DNA of 64,000 nucleotides from Streptomyces sp. JJ36 (GCF_021696945.1 NZ_JACYHE010000018.1:27313-91312); one strand, 5' to 3'; counted from the stretch's first letter, positions 50,146 through 59,686 are shown. The notes: generated by a model not told the origin, from the letters alone. Translations and numbers: made by a program.

Positions 50146-52505
50146 CCCGCCTCTTCTGTAACAGCCGTCGTGACATCCTCCGCGGCGCCCTCGTCCCCGG
50201 TCCCCTCGGGGCCGTCGCCGGGGCCCTCGTCGATGCCGCCGCCCGCGACGCCGTCCTCGTCACCGGCCGTGTCACCCGCCGAGGCGGGCAACTCCTCCCC
50301 CGCGCACAGCACCAGCACCTCGGTCCCGAAGCGGTCGAGCTTGCGGGCGCCCACCCCGGAGATCCGCGCGAGCCCCGCCTCGTCGTCCGGCACGGCCTCG
50401 GCGATCGCCATCAGCGTCTTGTCCGTGAAGACGCAGTACGCCGGCTGACCCAGCTCCTTGGCACGCTCGGCGCGCCACTCGCGCAGCCGCTCGTACAGCC
50501 CCTCGTCGAGATCGGACGGGCAGCCCTCGCAGCGCATCAGCTTCATCTCGCCCGGATCGGTCAGCGTGCGCCCGCACACCCGGCAGCGCACCGGGCCCCG
50601 GCGCTTCCGGGACCGCGCCCCGGCCCCGCGCTCGACGCCGCCTCCCCCGCCGGGCCGGCGACCGCCAGCCGCCCCCGAGCCCGGCCGCAGGCCGTCCAGG
50701 AAGCGGCTCGGGCGCCGCCCGGCCCGGCCGCCGGGCGAGCGGGCCAGCGCCCAGGAGAGGGTCAGGAAGCGCCGCGCCCGGGTGACGCCGACATAGAGCA
50801 GCCGCCGCTCCTCCTCGACCTGCTCGGGGGTCTTGGCGTGGGTGATCGGCATCATGCCGTCGGTGAGCCCGGCCAGGAAGACGGCGTCCCACTCCAGGCC
50901 CTTGGCGGCGTGCAAGGAGGCGAGAGTGACCCCCTCCACGGTGGGCGCGTGCTGTGCGTTGGCCCGCTCGTCGAGCTCGGCGACGAGGTCGGCGAGCGTC
51001 GCGTCGGGCCGGGCCCGGCCGAAGTCCTCCGCAAGCCGCACCAGCGCGGCCAGCGACTCCCAGCGCTCCCGGACGGCTCCGGACCCGGCGGGGGGCTCGG
51101 TGGTCCAGCCACGGGAGGTGAGCACCGCACGCACCTGGGACGGCAGGTCGCCGGCGCCGTCGAGCAGGGTGTCGTTCCCCCCGGCGCGGGCGGCACCGCG
51201 CAGCGCCACGCCGGCCTCGCGGACCTCCGGCCGTTCGAAGAAGCGCTCGGCGCCGCGCAACTGGTACGGCACACCCGCGTCGGCGAGGGCCTGCTCGTAG
51301 ACCTCGGACTGGGCGTTGATGCGGTAGAGCACCGCGATCTCGCTGGCCGGCAGCCCGGAGTCGAGCAGCTCCCGGATGTGCCGGGCGGTGCCCTCGGCCT
51401 CGGCGGGCTCGTCGGCGTACTCGGTGTAGACCGGCTCCGGGCCCGCCTCCCGCTGGGAGACCAGCTCCAGCCGGTGCTCGGCGGCCCGCCCCCGGGCCTG
51501 TCCCAGCAGCCCGTTGGCCAGGTGCACCACCTGGGGGGTGGAGCGGTAGTCCCGGACCAGCTTGATCACGGTGGCGCCCGGGTGCCGGAGGCGGAAGTCC
51601 AGCAGGTGGTCCGGGGTGGCGCCGGTGAACGAGTAGATCGTCTGGCTGGCGTCCCCCACCACACAGAGGCTCTCCCGGTCCCCGAGCCACAGCTCCAGCA
51701 GCCGCTGCTGGAGCGGGCTGACGTCCTGGTACTCGTCCACGACGAAGTGCTGATACTGGCGGCGCACGGTGTCCGCGACGTCCGGGCGGTCCTGCAGCAC
51801 GCCGACCGTCAGCAGCAGCACGTCCTCGAAGTCGATCACCGAGCGGTCCCGCTTGAGCTGCTCGTACAGGGCGTAGACCCGGGCGGTCTCCGCCGGGTCC
51901 CGCGGGGCGTCGCGGCCCGACTTCGCCAGCACCGCCGGATAGTCCTCCGGAGTGGTGCGGGTGACCTTGGACCACTCGATCTCGCCGGTGACGTCCCGCA
52001 GCTCGTTGCGGTCCAGCCGGATCCGGCAGCGGGCGGCCGCCTCCGCCACGAGCTGGATCTTGCGGTCCAGGAGCCGGGGCGGCTCCCCGCCGATCGCCTT
52101 CGGCCAGAAGTACTGGAGCTGCCGGAGCGCGGCGGAGTGGAAGGTGCGCGCCTGCACCCCGGCGGCGCCGAGCTGGCGGAGCCGGCCGCGCATCTCCCCC
52201 GCCGCGCGGTTGGTGAAGGTGACCGCCAGCACGCTGGCCGGCGCGAGGACACCGGCCCGCACGCCGTAGGCGATCCGGTGCGTGAGGGCGCGGGTCTTGC
52301 CGGTGCCGGCCCCCGCGAGCACGCAGACCGGGCCGCCGAGGGCCGTGGCCACCTCGCGCTGCTCGGGGTCCAGCCCCTCCAGCACGGCGTCGGCGTCCCG
52401 TGGCGGCAGGGCGTACTCGGGCTGCCCGGCGCCTGCCGTGGGCCCGGGGGCGGCCGTGGGTCCGGGGGCCTGGGAGAAGAGCGGGGTGTCCGTTGCCTGA
52501 GTCAC
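50139..52505 (-). CDS. uvrD2: ATP-dependent DNA helicase UvrD2
   Basis: A 788-residue superfamily 1A (3'-5') helicase. Motor motifs: Q-motif LDPEQREVATALGGP, Walker A AGAGTGKTRAL, VDEYQDVSPLQQ (motif II), GDASQTIYSFTGA (III), LVRDYRSTPQVV (IV), TLASLHAAKGLEWD (V) and LLYVGVTRARRFL (VI). The C-terminus has a four-cysteine zinc knuckle (CRVCG, CEGC) and an HRDC domain (LGQPAYCVFTDKTLMAIAEAVP). UvrD2 of mycobacteria has the same domain order and is essential for its tetracysteine part. GTG 52505 precedes a proline/alanine tail. It is divergent from the mycoredoxin gene. Confidence 0.95.
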   Translation of the reverse strand: MTQATDTPLFSQAPGPTAAPGPTAGAGQPEYALPPRDADAVLEGLDPEQREVATALGGPVCVLAGAGTGKTRALTHRIAYGVRAGVLAPASVLAVTFTNRAAGEMRGRLRQLGAAGVQARTFHSAALRQLQYFWPKAIGGEPPRLLDRKIQLVAEAAARCRIRLDRNELRDVTGEIEWSKVTRTTPEDYPAVLAKSGRDAPRDPAETARVYALYEQLKRDRSVIDFEDVLLLTVGVLQDRPDVADTVRRQYQHFVVDEYQDVSPLQQRLLELWLGDRESLCVVGDASQTIYSFTGATPDHLLDFRLRHPGATVIKLVRDYRSTPQVVHLANGLLGQARGRAAEHRLELVSQREAGPEPVYTEYADEPAEAEGTARHIRELLDSGLPASEIAVLYRINAQSEVYEQALADAGVPYQLRGAERFFERPEVREAGVALRGAARAGGNDTLLDGAGDLPSQVRAVLTSRGWTTEPPAGSGAVRERWESLAALVRLAEDFGRARPDATLADLVAELDERANAQHAPTVEGVTLASLHAAKGLEWDAVFLAGLTDGMMPITHAKTPEQVEEERRLLYVGVTRARRFLTLSWALARSPGGRAGRRPSRFLDGLRPGSGAAGGRRPGGGGGVERGAGARSRKRRGPVRCRVCGRTLTDPGEMKLMRCEGCPSDLDEGLYERLREWRAERAKELGQPAYCVFTDKTLMAIAEAVPDDEAGLARISGVGARKLDRFGTEVLVLCAGEELPASAGDTAGDEDGVAGGGIDEGPGDGPEGTGDEGAAEDVTTAVTEEAGK

Positions 52506-52603
52506 CCCGCCATGCTGCCAGTTCCCCGGCGGGCCCCGCGCGCGGTGTCCACAGCCCGCGGAACCGGGTCGACAGTCGTACCGGTCCCGCCCGCCTCCGG
52601 TAC

Positions 52604-52630
52604 GGGAATGGCGCGGCGCCCCCGTGCGTT
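52604..52630 (+). promoter_or_regulatory. SigR-dependent promoter of the mycoredoxin gene
   Basis: GGGAAT (52604-52609), exactly 18 bases, then GTT (52628-52630): the SigR consensus, the same boxes and spacing as at sigR. It gives an approximately 90-base leader for mycoredoxin. Confidence 0.9.
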
Positions 52631-52730
52631 CCTCCCTCTGGCACGGCCTCTGCACAGTGCGTCCGCGGGGATGCACGGAGTGACCGGCGCACCGGCAGCA
52701 CGCACGACGAGCGAAGGAGCACGAGGGCCC

Positions 52731-52988
52731 ATGGGAACCGTCACGATGTACAGCACCACCTGGTGCGGCTACTGCCGCCGGCTGAAGGGCCAGATGGACC
52801 GGGAGGGCATCGCGTACACCGAGATCAACATCGAGGGCGACCCGGCGTCCGCGGCCTTCGTCGAGCAGGCCAACGGCGGCAACCAGACGGTCCCCACCGT
52901 GCAGGTGGTGCCGATGAACGGCGGCTCGGAGGTCGTGATGACCAATCCCAGCCTGGCCCAGGTGAAGCAGGCCCTCGGGGCCGGCTGA
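52731..52988 (+). CDS. mrx1: Mycoredoxin (glutaredoxin-like, Mrx1 type)
   Basis: An 85-residue thioredoxin-fold protein that reduces mycothiol mixed disulfides using the CxxC active site WCGYCRRLK. The cis-proline segment (TVPTVQVV) and the substrate glycine in the GGSEVVMTNPS loop are present. ATG 52731 follows GAAGGAG and GAGGG. A SigR promoter lies upstream, placing it in the thiol-stress regulon encoded elsewhere in this window. It is divergent from uvrD2, as in M. tuberculosis, where the gene next to uvrD2 is the founding mycoredoxin. Confidence 0.92.
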   Translation: MGTVTMYSTTWCGYCRRLKGQMDREGIAYTEINIEGDPASAAFVEQANGGNQTVPTVQVVPMNGGSEVVMTNPSLAQVKQALGAG

Positions 52989-52995
52989 CCGGCCG

Positions 52996-53017
52996 GCCCG
53001 CCGCCCCCGCGGCGGGC
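52996..53017 (+). terminator. Hairpin after mycoredoxin
   Basis: GCCCGCCGC / GCGGCGGGC with a CCCC loop, 8 bases after the mrx1 stop, before the convergent nudC. Confidence 0.75.
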
Positions 53018-53035
53018 CCCGCCGCGGCCGCGGCG

Positions 53036-53100
53036 CACGCCGGCCGCGGCAGGGGCCCACGCCGGTCCCGGCAGGGCTCACGCCGGCCGCGGCAGGGGCT
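53036..53100. repeat. Three 21-22-bp tandem repeats at the nudC 3' end
   Basis: CACGCCGGCCGCGGCAGGGG occurs at 53036 and 53079, with a degenerate copy (CACGCCGGTCCCGGCAGGGC) at 53058. The last copy contains the nudC stop and its final Pro-Arg-Pro-Ala codons. Confidence 0.88.
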
Positions 53101-54019
53101 TCCCGTACCAGAGCTCGACCAGCCGCGCCGCGATGGAGATGCCGGAGAGCGGCAGCACCTCGCCGCTCTCTATCGCGGCCGCCAACTCGTCCCGGGAGAA
53201 CCAGCGCGCCTCCTCGATCTCGTCGCCGTCCACCCGGACCTCCGGCGAGGTGGCGCGCGCCGTGAAACCCAGCATGAGGCTGGACGGGAAGGGCCAGGGC
53301 TGGCTGGCGACGTACTCCACCTCGCCCACGTCGACGCCCGCCTCCTCCCACACCTCGCGGATCACCGCCCGCTCGATCGACTCGCCGGGCTCCACGAAGC
53401 CGGCGAGCGTCGAGAAGCGCCCCTCCGGCCAGTGCACCTGGCGGCCGAGCAGGGCACGGTCGTGCTCGTCCGTGACGAGCATGATCACGGCCGGGTCGGT
53501 GCGCGGGTAGTGCTCGGCACCGCAGGCCGGGCAGCGCCGGATGTGCCCGGCCGCCGCGATGACGGTCCGCTCGCCGCAGCGGGAGCAGAAGCGGTGCAGC
53601 CGCTGCCAGTTCTCCAGGGCGACCGCGTGCACCAGCAGTTCCGCGTCGCGCTCCGAGAGCAGCACGCCCGCCTCCCGCAGCCCCGCCGGGCGGGCGACGT
53701 CGTCCATGCGGCCGGGCAGCGCGTCCTTCTGCAGGGCGAAGTAGCGCACGCCCTCCGGGTCGGTGCCCAGGAAGTAGCGGTGCGCCTCGGTGAAGGGCGC
53801 GTCGAAGGCCGGCATGGTCACCAGCTCGGTACGTCCGTCGTCGGTGTCCTCGATCAGCGCCTGGCCGCCGGAGACCACGAAGACCCGCGTGCTCGGGTGG
53901 CTCCAGGCCGCGGCGAGCCAGGCCTCGTCCAGCCGGTGGTGCGCGGCGCGGTCGATGCCGCCGGTGCCGGTCAGCGCGATCGGGCGTCCGGCGGCTGCGC
54001 GGTCGGTCCAGATGGTCAC
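53078..54019 (-). CDS. nudC: NAD+ diphosphatase NudC
   Basis: A 313-residue NUDIX enzyme that hydrolyses NADH/NAD+ to NMN(H) and AMP and can remove NAD caps from RNA. The layout is complete: an N-terminal domain, a zinc ribbon (CSRCGERTVI, CPACGAEHYPRTDP), the NUDIX box GFVEPGESIERAVIREVWEEAGV and the NudC-specific SQPWPFPSSLMLGF signature right after. GTG 54019 begins MTIWTDRAAA. The C-terminus (GKPLPRPA) runs into tandem repeat DNA. Neighbours (uvrD2, mrx1, adnAB) match the mycobacterial order. Confidence 0.94.
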   Translation of the reverse strand: MTIWTDRAAAGRPIALTGTGGIDRAAHHRLDEAWLAAAWSHPSTRVFVVSGGQALIEDTDDGRTELVTMPAFDAPFTEAHRYFLGTDPEGVRYFALQKDALPGRMDDVARPAGLREAGVLLSERDAELLVHAVALENWQRLHRFCSRCGERTVIAAAGHIRRCPACGAEHYPRTDPAVIMLVTDEHDRALLGRQVHWPEGRFSTLAGFVEPGESIERAVIREVWEEAGVDVGEVEYVASQPWPFPSSLMLGFTARATSPEVRVDGDEIEEARWFSRDELAAAIESGEVLPLSGISIAARLVELWYGKPLPRPA

Positions 54020-54044
54020 GGCGGTGTCCCGTTTCCCCTCGTCG

Positions 54045-54079
54045 TCTGCGTGGGCGGTCTGCGTGGGTGTCTGCGTGGG
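54045..54079. repeat. Three short repeats upstream of nudC
   Basis: TCTGCGTGGG at 54045, 54058 and 54070 (spacing 13 and 12), in the 198-base gap between the M20 and nudC genes. The rest of the gap is Arg/Pro-codon-rich GC sequence with no other signal that I see. Confidence 0.8.
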
Positions 54080-54217
54080 TCGGCTGTGCGGGCGGCCCGG
54101 TCGGCGTTCCCGGTCGGCGTCGTGCCCGGCGCGTGACGGCGGCCGGGTGCGGCCGTCGGGTGCGGCGACTCAGCCGCGGTGCCGCCCGCCGGGGGCGGCC
54201 GGCCGGCGCGGCCGCCC

Positions 54218-55636
54218 CTACGCCTCGCGCGCGTCCTCCCGGGGCCTCCAGTGTGCCGCCAGGTCCGCCCAGAGGTGCGCGGCGGCCTCCACGCCCTTCG
54301 TCAGCAGCTCCAGCTCCACCTTCTCGTTCGGCGCGTGCCAGCCGTCGGACGGCACCGAGATGCCGAGGAAGAGGACCGGCGCCCCCAGCACGTCCTGCAG
54401 GTCCGCGGCCGGACCGGAGCCGCCCTCCCGGGTGTACCGCACCCGGGTGCCGAAGGCGCGCTCCATCGACCGTACGACCGAGCGCAGCGCCGGATGGCCG
54501 AGCGGGGTCAGACAGGGGCGGGTGGCGCCCCAGAAGGTGATCTCGTGCCGGATGCCGGCCGGCAGACTCCGGGCCACCCACTCCCGCACCGCCTGCTGGA
54601 TCTTCTCCGCGTCCTGTCCGGCGACCGTGCGGAAGGAGAGCTTGAGCTGCGCCCGCGCGGGCACGATCGTCTTGCCGCCGGGACCCTGGTACCCGCCGGA
54701 GATGCCGTTGACCTCCGCCGTGGGGCGGGCCCAGACCCGCTCCAGGGTGGTGTGGTCGCGCTCGCCGAGCGTGGCCCGCGAGTGCGCGGTACGCAGCCAC
54801 TCCTGCTCGTCGAAGGGCAGTTCGGCGAAGAGCGCGCGCTCCTCCTCGGTCAGCTCCGCCACGCCGTCGTAGAAGCCGGGGATCGCCACCCGGCGGTCGG
54901 CGTCGTGCAGGCCGGCGGCGAGCCGGGCGGCCTCGGTGGCCGGGTTGGGCACCGCGCCGCCGAAGGAACCGGAGTGGATGTCCTGGTCCGGGCCGAAGAG
55001 GTCGATCTGGCAGTCGGTGAGCCCGCGCATCCCGGTGCAGACGGTGGGGGTGTCCGCCGCCCACATGCCGGTGTCCGAGACCAGCACCGCGTCGCAGGCG
55101 AGCTGCTCGGCGTGGTCCTCCAGCAGTGCGGGGAAGTGCGGGGAGCCCGACTCCTCCTCGCCCTCGATCAGCAGTTTCAGCCGCACCGCGGGGGCCGTGC
55201 GGCCGGTGGCGGCGAGGTGCGCGCGGACGCCGAGGGTGTGCAGGAAGACCTGGCCCTTGTCGTCGGCGGCACCGCGCGCGTACAGCCGCCCGTCCCGCCG
55301 CACCGGGGCGAACGGTCCGGTGTGCCAGCCGTCGGTCCGGTCCGCGGGCTGCACGTCGTGGTGCCCGTAGACGAGCACCACCGGCGCGTCCGGGTCCCCG
55401 GCGGGCCAGTCGGCGAAGACGGCCGGGTGCCCGGGGGTGTCCCACACCTCCACGGTGGGGAAGCCGGTCGCGGCCAGTTTCTCCGCCAGCCACTCCGCGC
55501 TGCGGCGTACGTCGCCCGCGTGCGCCGGGTCGGCCGAGACGGAGGGGATGCGGAGCCACTCCTCCAGGTCGGCGAGGAAGGCCTCACGGGCGTCGGCGAC
55601 GAAGGCACGGACGGCGCTGTCCGGGGCGGTGCTCAT
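54218..55636 (-). CDS. M20-family dipeptidase/metallopeptidase
   Basis: A 472-residue co-catalytic zinc peptidase (PepV/CNDP-type). The metal and catalytic residues are visible: VYGHHDVQP (H, D), YARGAADDKGQVF (bridging D, DDKG), LLIEGEEESGSPHF (catalytic Glu pair) and DIHSGSFGGAVPNP (dimer-domain histidine). Cytoplasmic, no signal. I chose ATG 55636 (AGGGTG upstream) over GTG 55645. It probably cleaves dipeptides; the closest family members act on beta-alanyl or other dipeptides, which is not determinable here. It sits between nudC and adnB, where mycobacteria have another gene. Confidence 0.9.
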   Translation of the reverse strand: MSTAPDSAVRAFVADAREAFLADLEEWLRIPSVSADPAHAGDVRRSAEWLAEKLAATGFPTVEVWDTPGHPAVFADWPAGDPDAPVVLVYGHHDVQPADRTDGWHTGPFAPVRRDGRLYARGAADDKGQVFLHTLGVRAHLAATGRTAPAVRLKLLIEGEEESGSPHFPALLEDHAEQLACDAVLVSDTGMWAADTPTVCTGMRGLTDCQIDLFGPDQDIHSGSFGGAVPNPATEAARLAAGLHDADRRVAIPGFYDGVAELTEEERALFAELPFDEQEWLRTAHSRATLGERDHTTLERVWARPTAEVNGISGGYQGPGGKTIVPARAQLKLSFRTVAGQDAEKIQQAVREWVARSLPAGIRHEITFWGATRPCLTPLGHPALRSVVRSMERAFGTRVRYTREGGSGPAADLQDVLGAPVLFLGISVPSDGWHAPNEKVELELLTKGVEAAAHLWADLAAHWRPREDAREA

Positions 55637-55810
55637 GCGCCGCACCCTATCCGGCGGGGCCGCCCGGCCCGGAATCCGGTTCCGCGGCCGGCACCGGGCC
55701 CCGGGGCTGCTCCGGGCCCGCGGCAGCCCCGGCCGGCCCCGGTGTGCCCGGTTGCTGCCTCCCCTCCCCGTCGTCCCAGCGTCCGGGCCGCCCGGCCTGT
55801 CCCCCTTGCC

Positions 55811-58800
55811 TCACTCGTCCGGCCCATGCGGTGCGTCCGGTCCGTCCGCCGCCTCCCGTGCACCGGGCGGCTCCGGCCCGTCCGGCGGCTGCTCCCCGAG
55901 CAGCAGCCGCTCCAGCCCCTCCCGGTCCGGCAGGCCTTCCGGGCGCACCAGCTCCCCGCTGCGGACGTGCAGGAACGCCGCGCCGACGGCGGACAGCGGC
56001 ACGCCTTGCTGCTCGGCCCAGGCCACCCGGTAGACGGCGAGCTGGAGGGGGTCGGCGTCCCGGCCGCGGCCGGTCTTCCAGTCGACGATCTCCCACACCG
56101 TGCCGCCGTCCGGGCCGCGCTCGCGGTAGACGGCGTCGATGCGCCCGCGCACCAGCCGCCCCGCCAGCTCGAGCTGGAACGGCGCCTCGACCCGGTACGG
56201 CGTCCGGTGCGCGTAGGGCGTACGGGCGAAGGCCTCCTTGAGCGCGGCGAGGTCCCGCTCGTCCGCGATCTGCGGCGGTGCCGCTCCGTGGGCGCCGCCG
56301 GCGTCCTCGTCGTCCGCACCCGGCAGCTCGTCGGGGCCGAGCATCGGCAGCGTCAACTCCTCGAACCGGGATTCCACCCAGGCGTGGAAGCGGGTGCCGC
56401 GCCGTGCGGCGGCGGGCTGCGGGGGGCGCGGCATGGGGCGGGCGAGTTCGCGGGCGAAGCCCTCCGGGTCGGCGGCCAGCCGCAGCAACTGGGAGGCGGT
56501 CAGGGAGGGCGGCAGCGGCACCTCACGCACGGCTGACCGCGACCGCCGCAGCTCGCCGGCGAGCGCGTCCAGGTCCCGGTCCCAGGAGGCGACGAGGCGC
56601 GCCTCCTCGGGGGTGACCGGCTCCGGGGCGGCGGGCTCCTCCCCGGCGGCGTGGTCCCGTGCCTTCGTGCCCTCCCCGGTCCGGCGCGGGCCGGGCACGG
56701 GCCCGCAACGGGCGCGGGGTGCCGGGGCCTGCCCCGGGGGCGCGTGTCCTGCAGGATGCCCCGGGTGCGCGTACCCCGCGGAGTGCCCGGGGGGCTCGTG
56801 CCCCGCGGCCCGGTGCCCGGCGGCCACCCCGTCCTCGGCGGCGTCCTCGGCGGCGCACCCCGGGACGTCCCCGGACGCCTCGTCCCCGGGAACCTCGCCG
56901 CGCGGGCTGCCGGGGGCCTCCCCGGGCCCGTCCAGATGGGCCAGCACCCGGGCGGCCGCCGCGCGGCGGCGGGCCAGCGCTGCGGGGTCCAGCGGGAGCG
57001 GCCAGGCGCGCTCCTCGGCAGGCTCGGCGAGCGCCGGGTTCTCCGCACCCTGCTCCGGGGGGCCCGCCCACGCCTCGACCTCCCCGTGCGCCGGGTGCTC
57101 CGCGCAGTGCTCGCGCAGCGCCTCCAGGAACGCCGAGGGCCCGCGCGGGCGTTTCTGCCGCGGCCCCCACCAGTGCCCGGAGCCCAGCAGCAGCGAGCGG
57201 GCCCGGGTGAACGCCACATAGCCGAGCCGGAGCTCCTCCAGGGCCTGGTGGTCGCGCTGCCGGGTGTCGTACTCCCGCAGCGCGCGGGCGGACCACTCCT
57301 CCAGCGCGGGCAGCGTCGCCGCGTCCCCGCGCAGGGGGTGCGGCAGCACCCCGGGCCGGGTCAGCCAGGACTCCCGGGGCTGCTCGCTGGGGAACTGCTT
57401 GGCCACCAGCCCCGGCAGGGCCACCACGTCCCACTCCAGCCCCTTGGCCTTGTGCGCGGTGAGCACCTTCACGGTGTCCTCGCCGCCGGGCAGCGAGGAG
57501 TCGAGCCCCTTGTCGTACTGGGCGGCGGTCCGCAGGAAGCCGAGGAAGGCGAGCAGCGTCGCCTCGCCGTCGAGCGAGGCGAAGCCGGCGGCGACGTCCA
57601 GGAAGGCGCCGAGCGTCTCGCGGCGCCGGGCGGCGAGCGCCTGCGGCGAGGCCGCCAGCTCGACCTCCAGCCCGGTGGCCGCCAGGACCCGGTGCAGTAC
57701 GTCCATCAGCGGGTCGCCGAGCGAGCGGCGCAGCTCCCGGATCTCCGTGGCGAGGCGGGCGAAGCGTACCCGCGCCTCGGCCGAGAAGGGCAGCTCGTCG
57801 TCGTGTCCCTCGCTCTCCAGGAAGGTGTCCAGGGCGTCGGCGAGCGAGATCACCTCGGCCGGGTCCACGCCCTCGACCGCGGCCGCCAGCCGCCGCTCCG
57901 GGTCGTCGTCCGCGGTCTCCTCCCGGCGTACCAGCAGCCGTGCGCGCCGCCCGAGCAGCGCCAGGTCGCGCGGCCCGACGCGCCACCGGGGGCCGGTGAG
58001 CAGGCGGACCAACGGAGCGTTGGCCGTGGGGTCCTGGAGGACCTCGCACATGGCGACCAGATCGGCGACCTCGGGCAGATGAAGCAGCCCGGAGAGCCCG
58101 ACCACCTCCACCGGGACCTCCCGGGCCACCAGCACCCGCTGGAGCTCGGCGAAGTCGCCGGCCGTCCGGCAGAGCACGGCGACCTCCCCGGGCGGGGTGC
58201 CGGTGCGGACCAGATGGGCCACCGAGTCGGCCAGCCACTCCAGCTCCTCGGCGTGCGTGGGGAGCAGGGCGCAGCGCACCACGCCGTCGTGCTCGGCGCC
58301 GGGCGCGGGCCGCAGGGGACGGACGCCCGCGTGTCGCTCACGCAGTGGCGCCGCGAGGCGGTTGGCCAGGTGCAGCAGCCGGCCGCCGCTGCGGCGGTTC
58401 TCGCTGAGGGAGAGGCGGTCGGCGGGGCGGCCGTCGGCGTGCGGGAAGTGCTCGGGGAAGTCGTCGAGGTTCGCCACCGAGGCGCCGCGCCAGCCGTAGA
58501 TGCCCTGGCAGGGGTCCCCGACGGCGGTGACCGGGTGCCCGGCGCCCTCCCGCGGGGCGTCCCCGGCGGGGCCCCCGCCGAACAGCCCGGAGAGCAGCAC
58601 CCGCTGGGCGACCGAGGTGTCCTGGTACTCGTCGAGCAGCACGACGGCGAACTCGCGGCGCAGCAGCCGCCCCACCTCGGGCACGTCCCGGGCGAGCACC
58701 GCCGAGAGGGCCATGCGGTCGCCGAAGTCCAGCAGGTCGCGCTCGCGTTTGCGGGCACGGTACTCCTCGACCAGGCCCAGCAGTTCGGTACGGGCCAGCG

Positions 58801-59488
58801 CGGTGCCGGGGATGCGCCGCAACTCCTGGTTGGTCAGCCGGCCGGCCGCCTCGGCCGCCGCCAGGTCCTCGCGCAGCCGGGTGTCGTACTCCCGTAGCCG
58901 CTCCGGGGGGACGAGGTGCTCGGAGAGCTCGGAGTCCAGCGCGAGCAGGTCCTGCACATGGGTGCTCAGCGCGTTCCGCAGCCCCTCGAAGGGGCCGGGG
59001 GCGGCGGCCAGCACCCGGGCCGCGAGCTGGAACCGGGTGGCGTCGGCCAGCAACCGGGCGCCCGGCTCGACGCCGAGCCGCAGCCCGTGCTCGGCCAGCA
59101 GCCGGCCGGCGAAGGCGTGGTAGGTGAGGATCTGCGGCTCACCCTGCACGGCTTCCCCACCGTCCCCGGCGTCTGCGGGGACCGCGGGATCCGGAGCAGG
59201 GTCCGGGTCGGTGATCCCGGCCCGTACGAGTGCCGCGCGCACCCGCTCGGCGAGCTCGCCCGCCGCCTTGTTGGTGAAGGTCAGGCCCAGCACCTGCTCG
59301 GGCGCGACCCGGCCGGTGCCGACCAGCCAGACGACCCGCGCCGCCATCACCGTCGTCTTGCCGGAGCCGGCACCGGCCACCACGACCTGCGGGGCGGCCG
59401 GGGCCGTGATGCAGGCGAGCTGCTCCGGGGTGAACGGGATGCCGAGCAGCTCCCTGAGCTGCTCGGGGTCGGTGAGGCGCGTGGACAT
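55811..59488 (-). CDS. adnB: AdnB-like DNA helicase-nuclease subunit
   Basis: A 1225-residue double-strand-break end-processing motor. The N-terminal SF1 helicase has LACITAPAAPQVVVAGAGSGKTT (Walker A), LLDEYQDTSVAQRVLLSG and LGYVAFTRARSLLLG motifs; the C-terminal RecB-like nuclease has RIDAVYRERGPDG, EIVDWKTG and QLAVYRVAWAEQQG (D-x, D-W-K-T, Q-x-x-Y). A long Gly/Pro/His/Ala insert (about residues 855-985, repeats such as HPAGHAPPGQ) is unlike the mycobacterial protein, which is about 120 residues shorter. AdnA and AdnB form a heterodimer in actinobacteria. ATG 59488; the two genes are 198 bases apart. Confidence 0.9.
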   Translation of the reverse strand: MSTRLTDPEQLRELLGIPFTPEQLACITAPAAPQVVVAGAGSGKTTVMAARVVWLVGTGRVAPEQVLGLTFTNKAAGELAERVRAALVRAGITDPDPAPDPAVPADAGDGGEAVQGEPQILTYHAFAGRLLAEHGLRLGVEPGARLLADATRFQLAARVLAAAPGPFEGLRNALSTHVQDLLALDSELSEHLVPPERLREYDTRLREDLAAAEAAGRLTNQELRRIPGTALARTELLGLVEEYRARKRERDLLDFGDRMALSAVLARDVPEVGRLLRREFAVVLLDEYQDTSVAQRVLLSGLFGGGPAGDAPREGAGHPVTAVGDPCQGIYGWRGASVANLDDFPEHFPHADGRPADRLSLSENRRSGGRLLHLANRLAAPLRERHAGVRPLRPAPGAEHDGVVRCALLPTHAEELEWLADSVAHLVRTGTPPGEVAVLCRTAGDFAELQRVLVAREVPVEVVGLSGLLHLPEVADLVAMCEVLQDPTANAPLVRLLTGPRWRVGPRDLALLGRRARLLVRREETADDDPERRLAAAVEGVDPAEVISLADALDTFLESEGHDDELPFSAEARVRFARLATEIRELRRSLGDPLMDVLHRVLAATGLEVELAASPQALAARRRETLGAFLDVAAGFASLDGEATLLAFLGFLRTAAQYDKGLDSSLPGGEDTVKVLTAHKAKGLEWDVVALPGLVAKQFPSEQPRESWLTRPGVLPHPLRGDAATLPALEEWSARALREYDTRQRDHQALEELRLGYVAFTRARSLLLGSGHWWGPRQKRPRGPSAFLEALREHCAEHPAHGEVEAWAGPPEQGAENPALAEPAEERAWPLPLDPAALARRRAAAARVLAHLDGPGEAPGSPRGEVPGDEASGDVPGCAAEDAAEDGVAAGHRAAGHEPPGHSAGYAHPGHPAGHAPPGQAPAPRARCGPVPGPRRTGEGTKARDHAAGEEPAAPEPVTPEEARLVASWDRDLDALAGELRRSRSAVREVPLPPSLTASQLLRLAADPEGFARELARPMPRPPQPAAARRGTRFHAWVESRFEELTLPMLGPDELPGADDEDAGGAHGAAPPQIADERDLAALKEAFARTPYAHRTPYRVEAPFQLELAGRLVRGRIDAVYRERGPDGGTVWEIVDWKTGRGRDADPLQLAVYRVAWAEQQGVPLSAVGAAFLHVRSGELVRPEGLPDREGLERLLLGEQPPDGPEPPGAREAADGPDAPHGPDE

Positions 59489-59686
59489 CCCTCAGACGCT
59501 AGCGGGCGCCACCGACAGCGCGTACGGCCCGCCCCGGCATGCGCCCCGCGCGCGCCTGCTCCGCCCGGGACTGCTCCGTCACTTCCCCTGCGGCGGCCGG
59601 GAGTTGCGGAGACCGGGTGCCGGCCCGCGGCACGGTGGGCGGGCGTCCCGGCCTCCCCTGCGTCCACGGGCCGGGAGGCCGGGGCG

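Noticed and set aside
53000..53100. Possible IS end or attachment site at the tandem repeats
   Set aside because: No transposase or integrase frame, and no target duplication; simple tandem repeats explain it.
50139..55559. 1806-codon frame covering uvrD2 plus opposite codons of nudC and the M20 gene
   Set aside because: Only the part up to 52505 shows helicase motifs; upstream is the antisense of mrx1 and frame-shifted nudC/M20 DNA.
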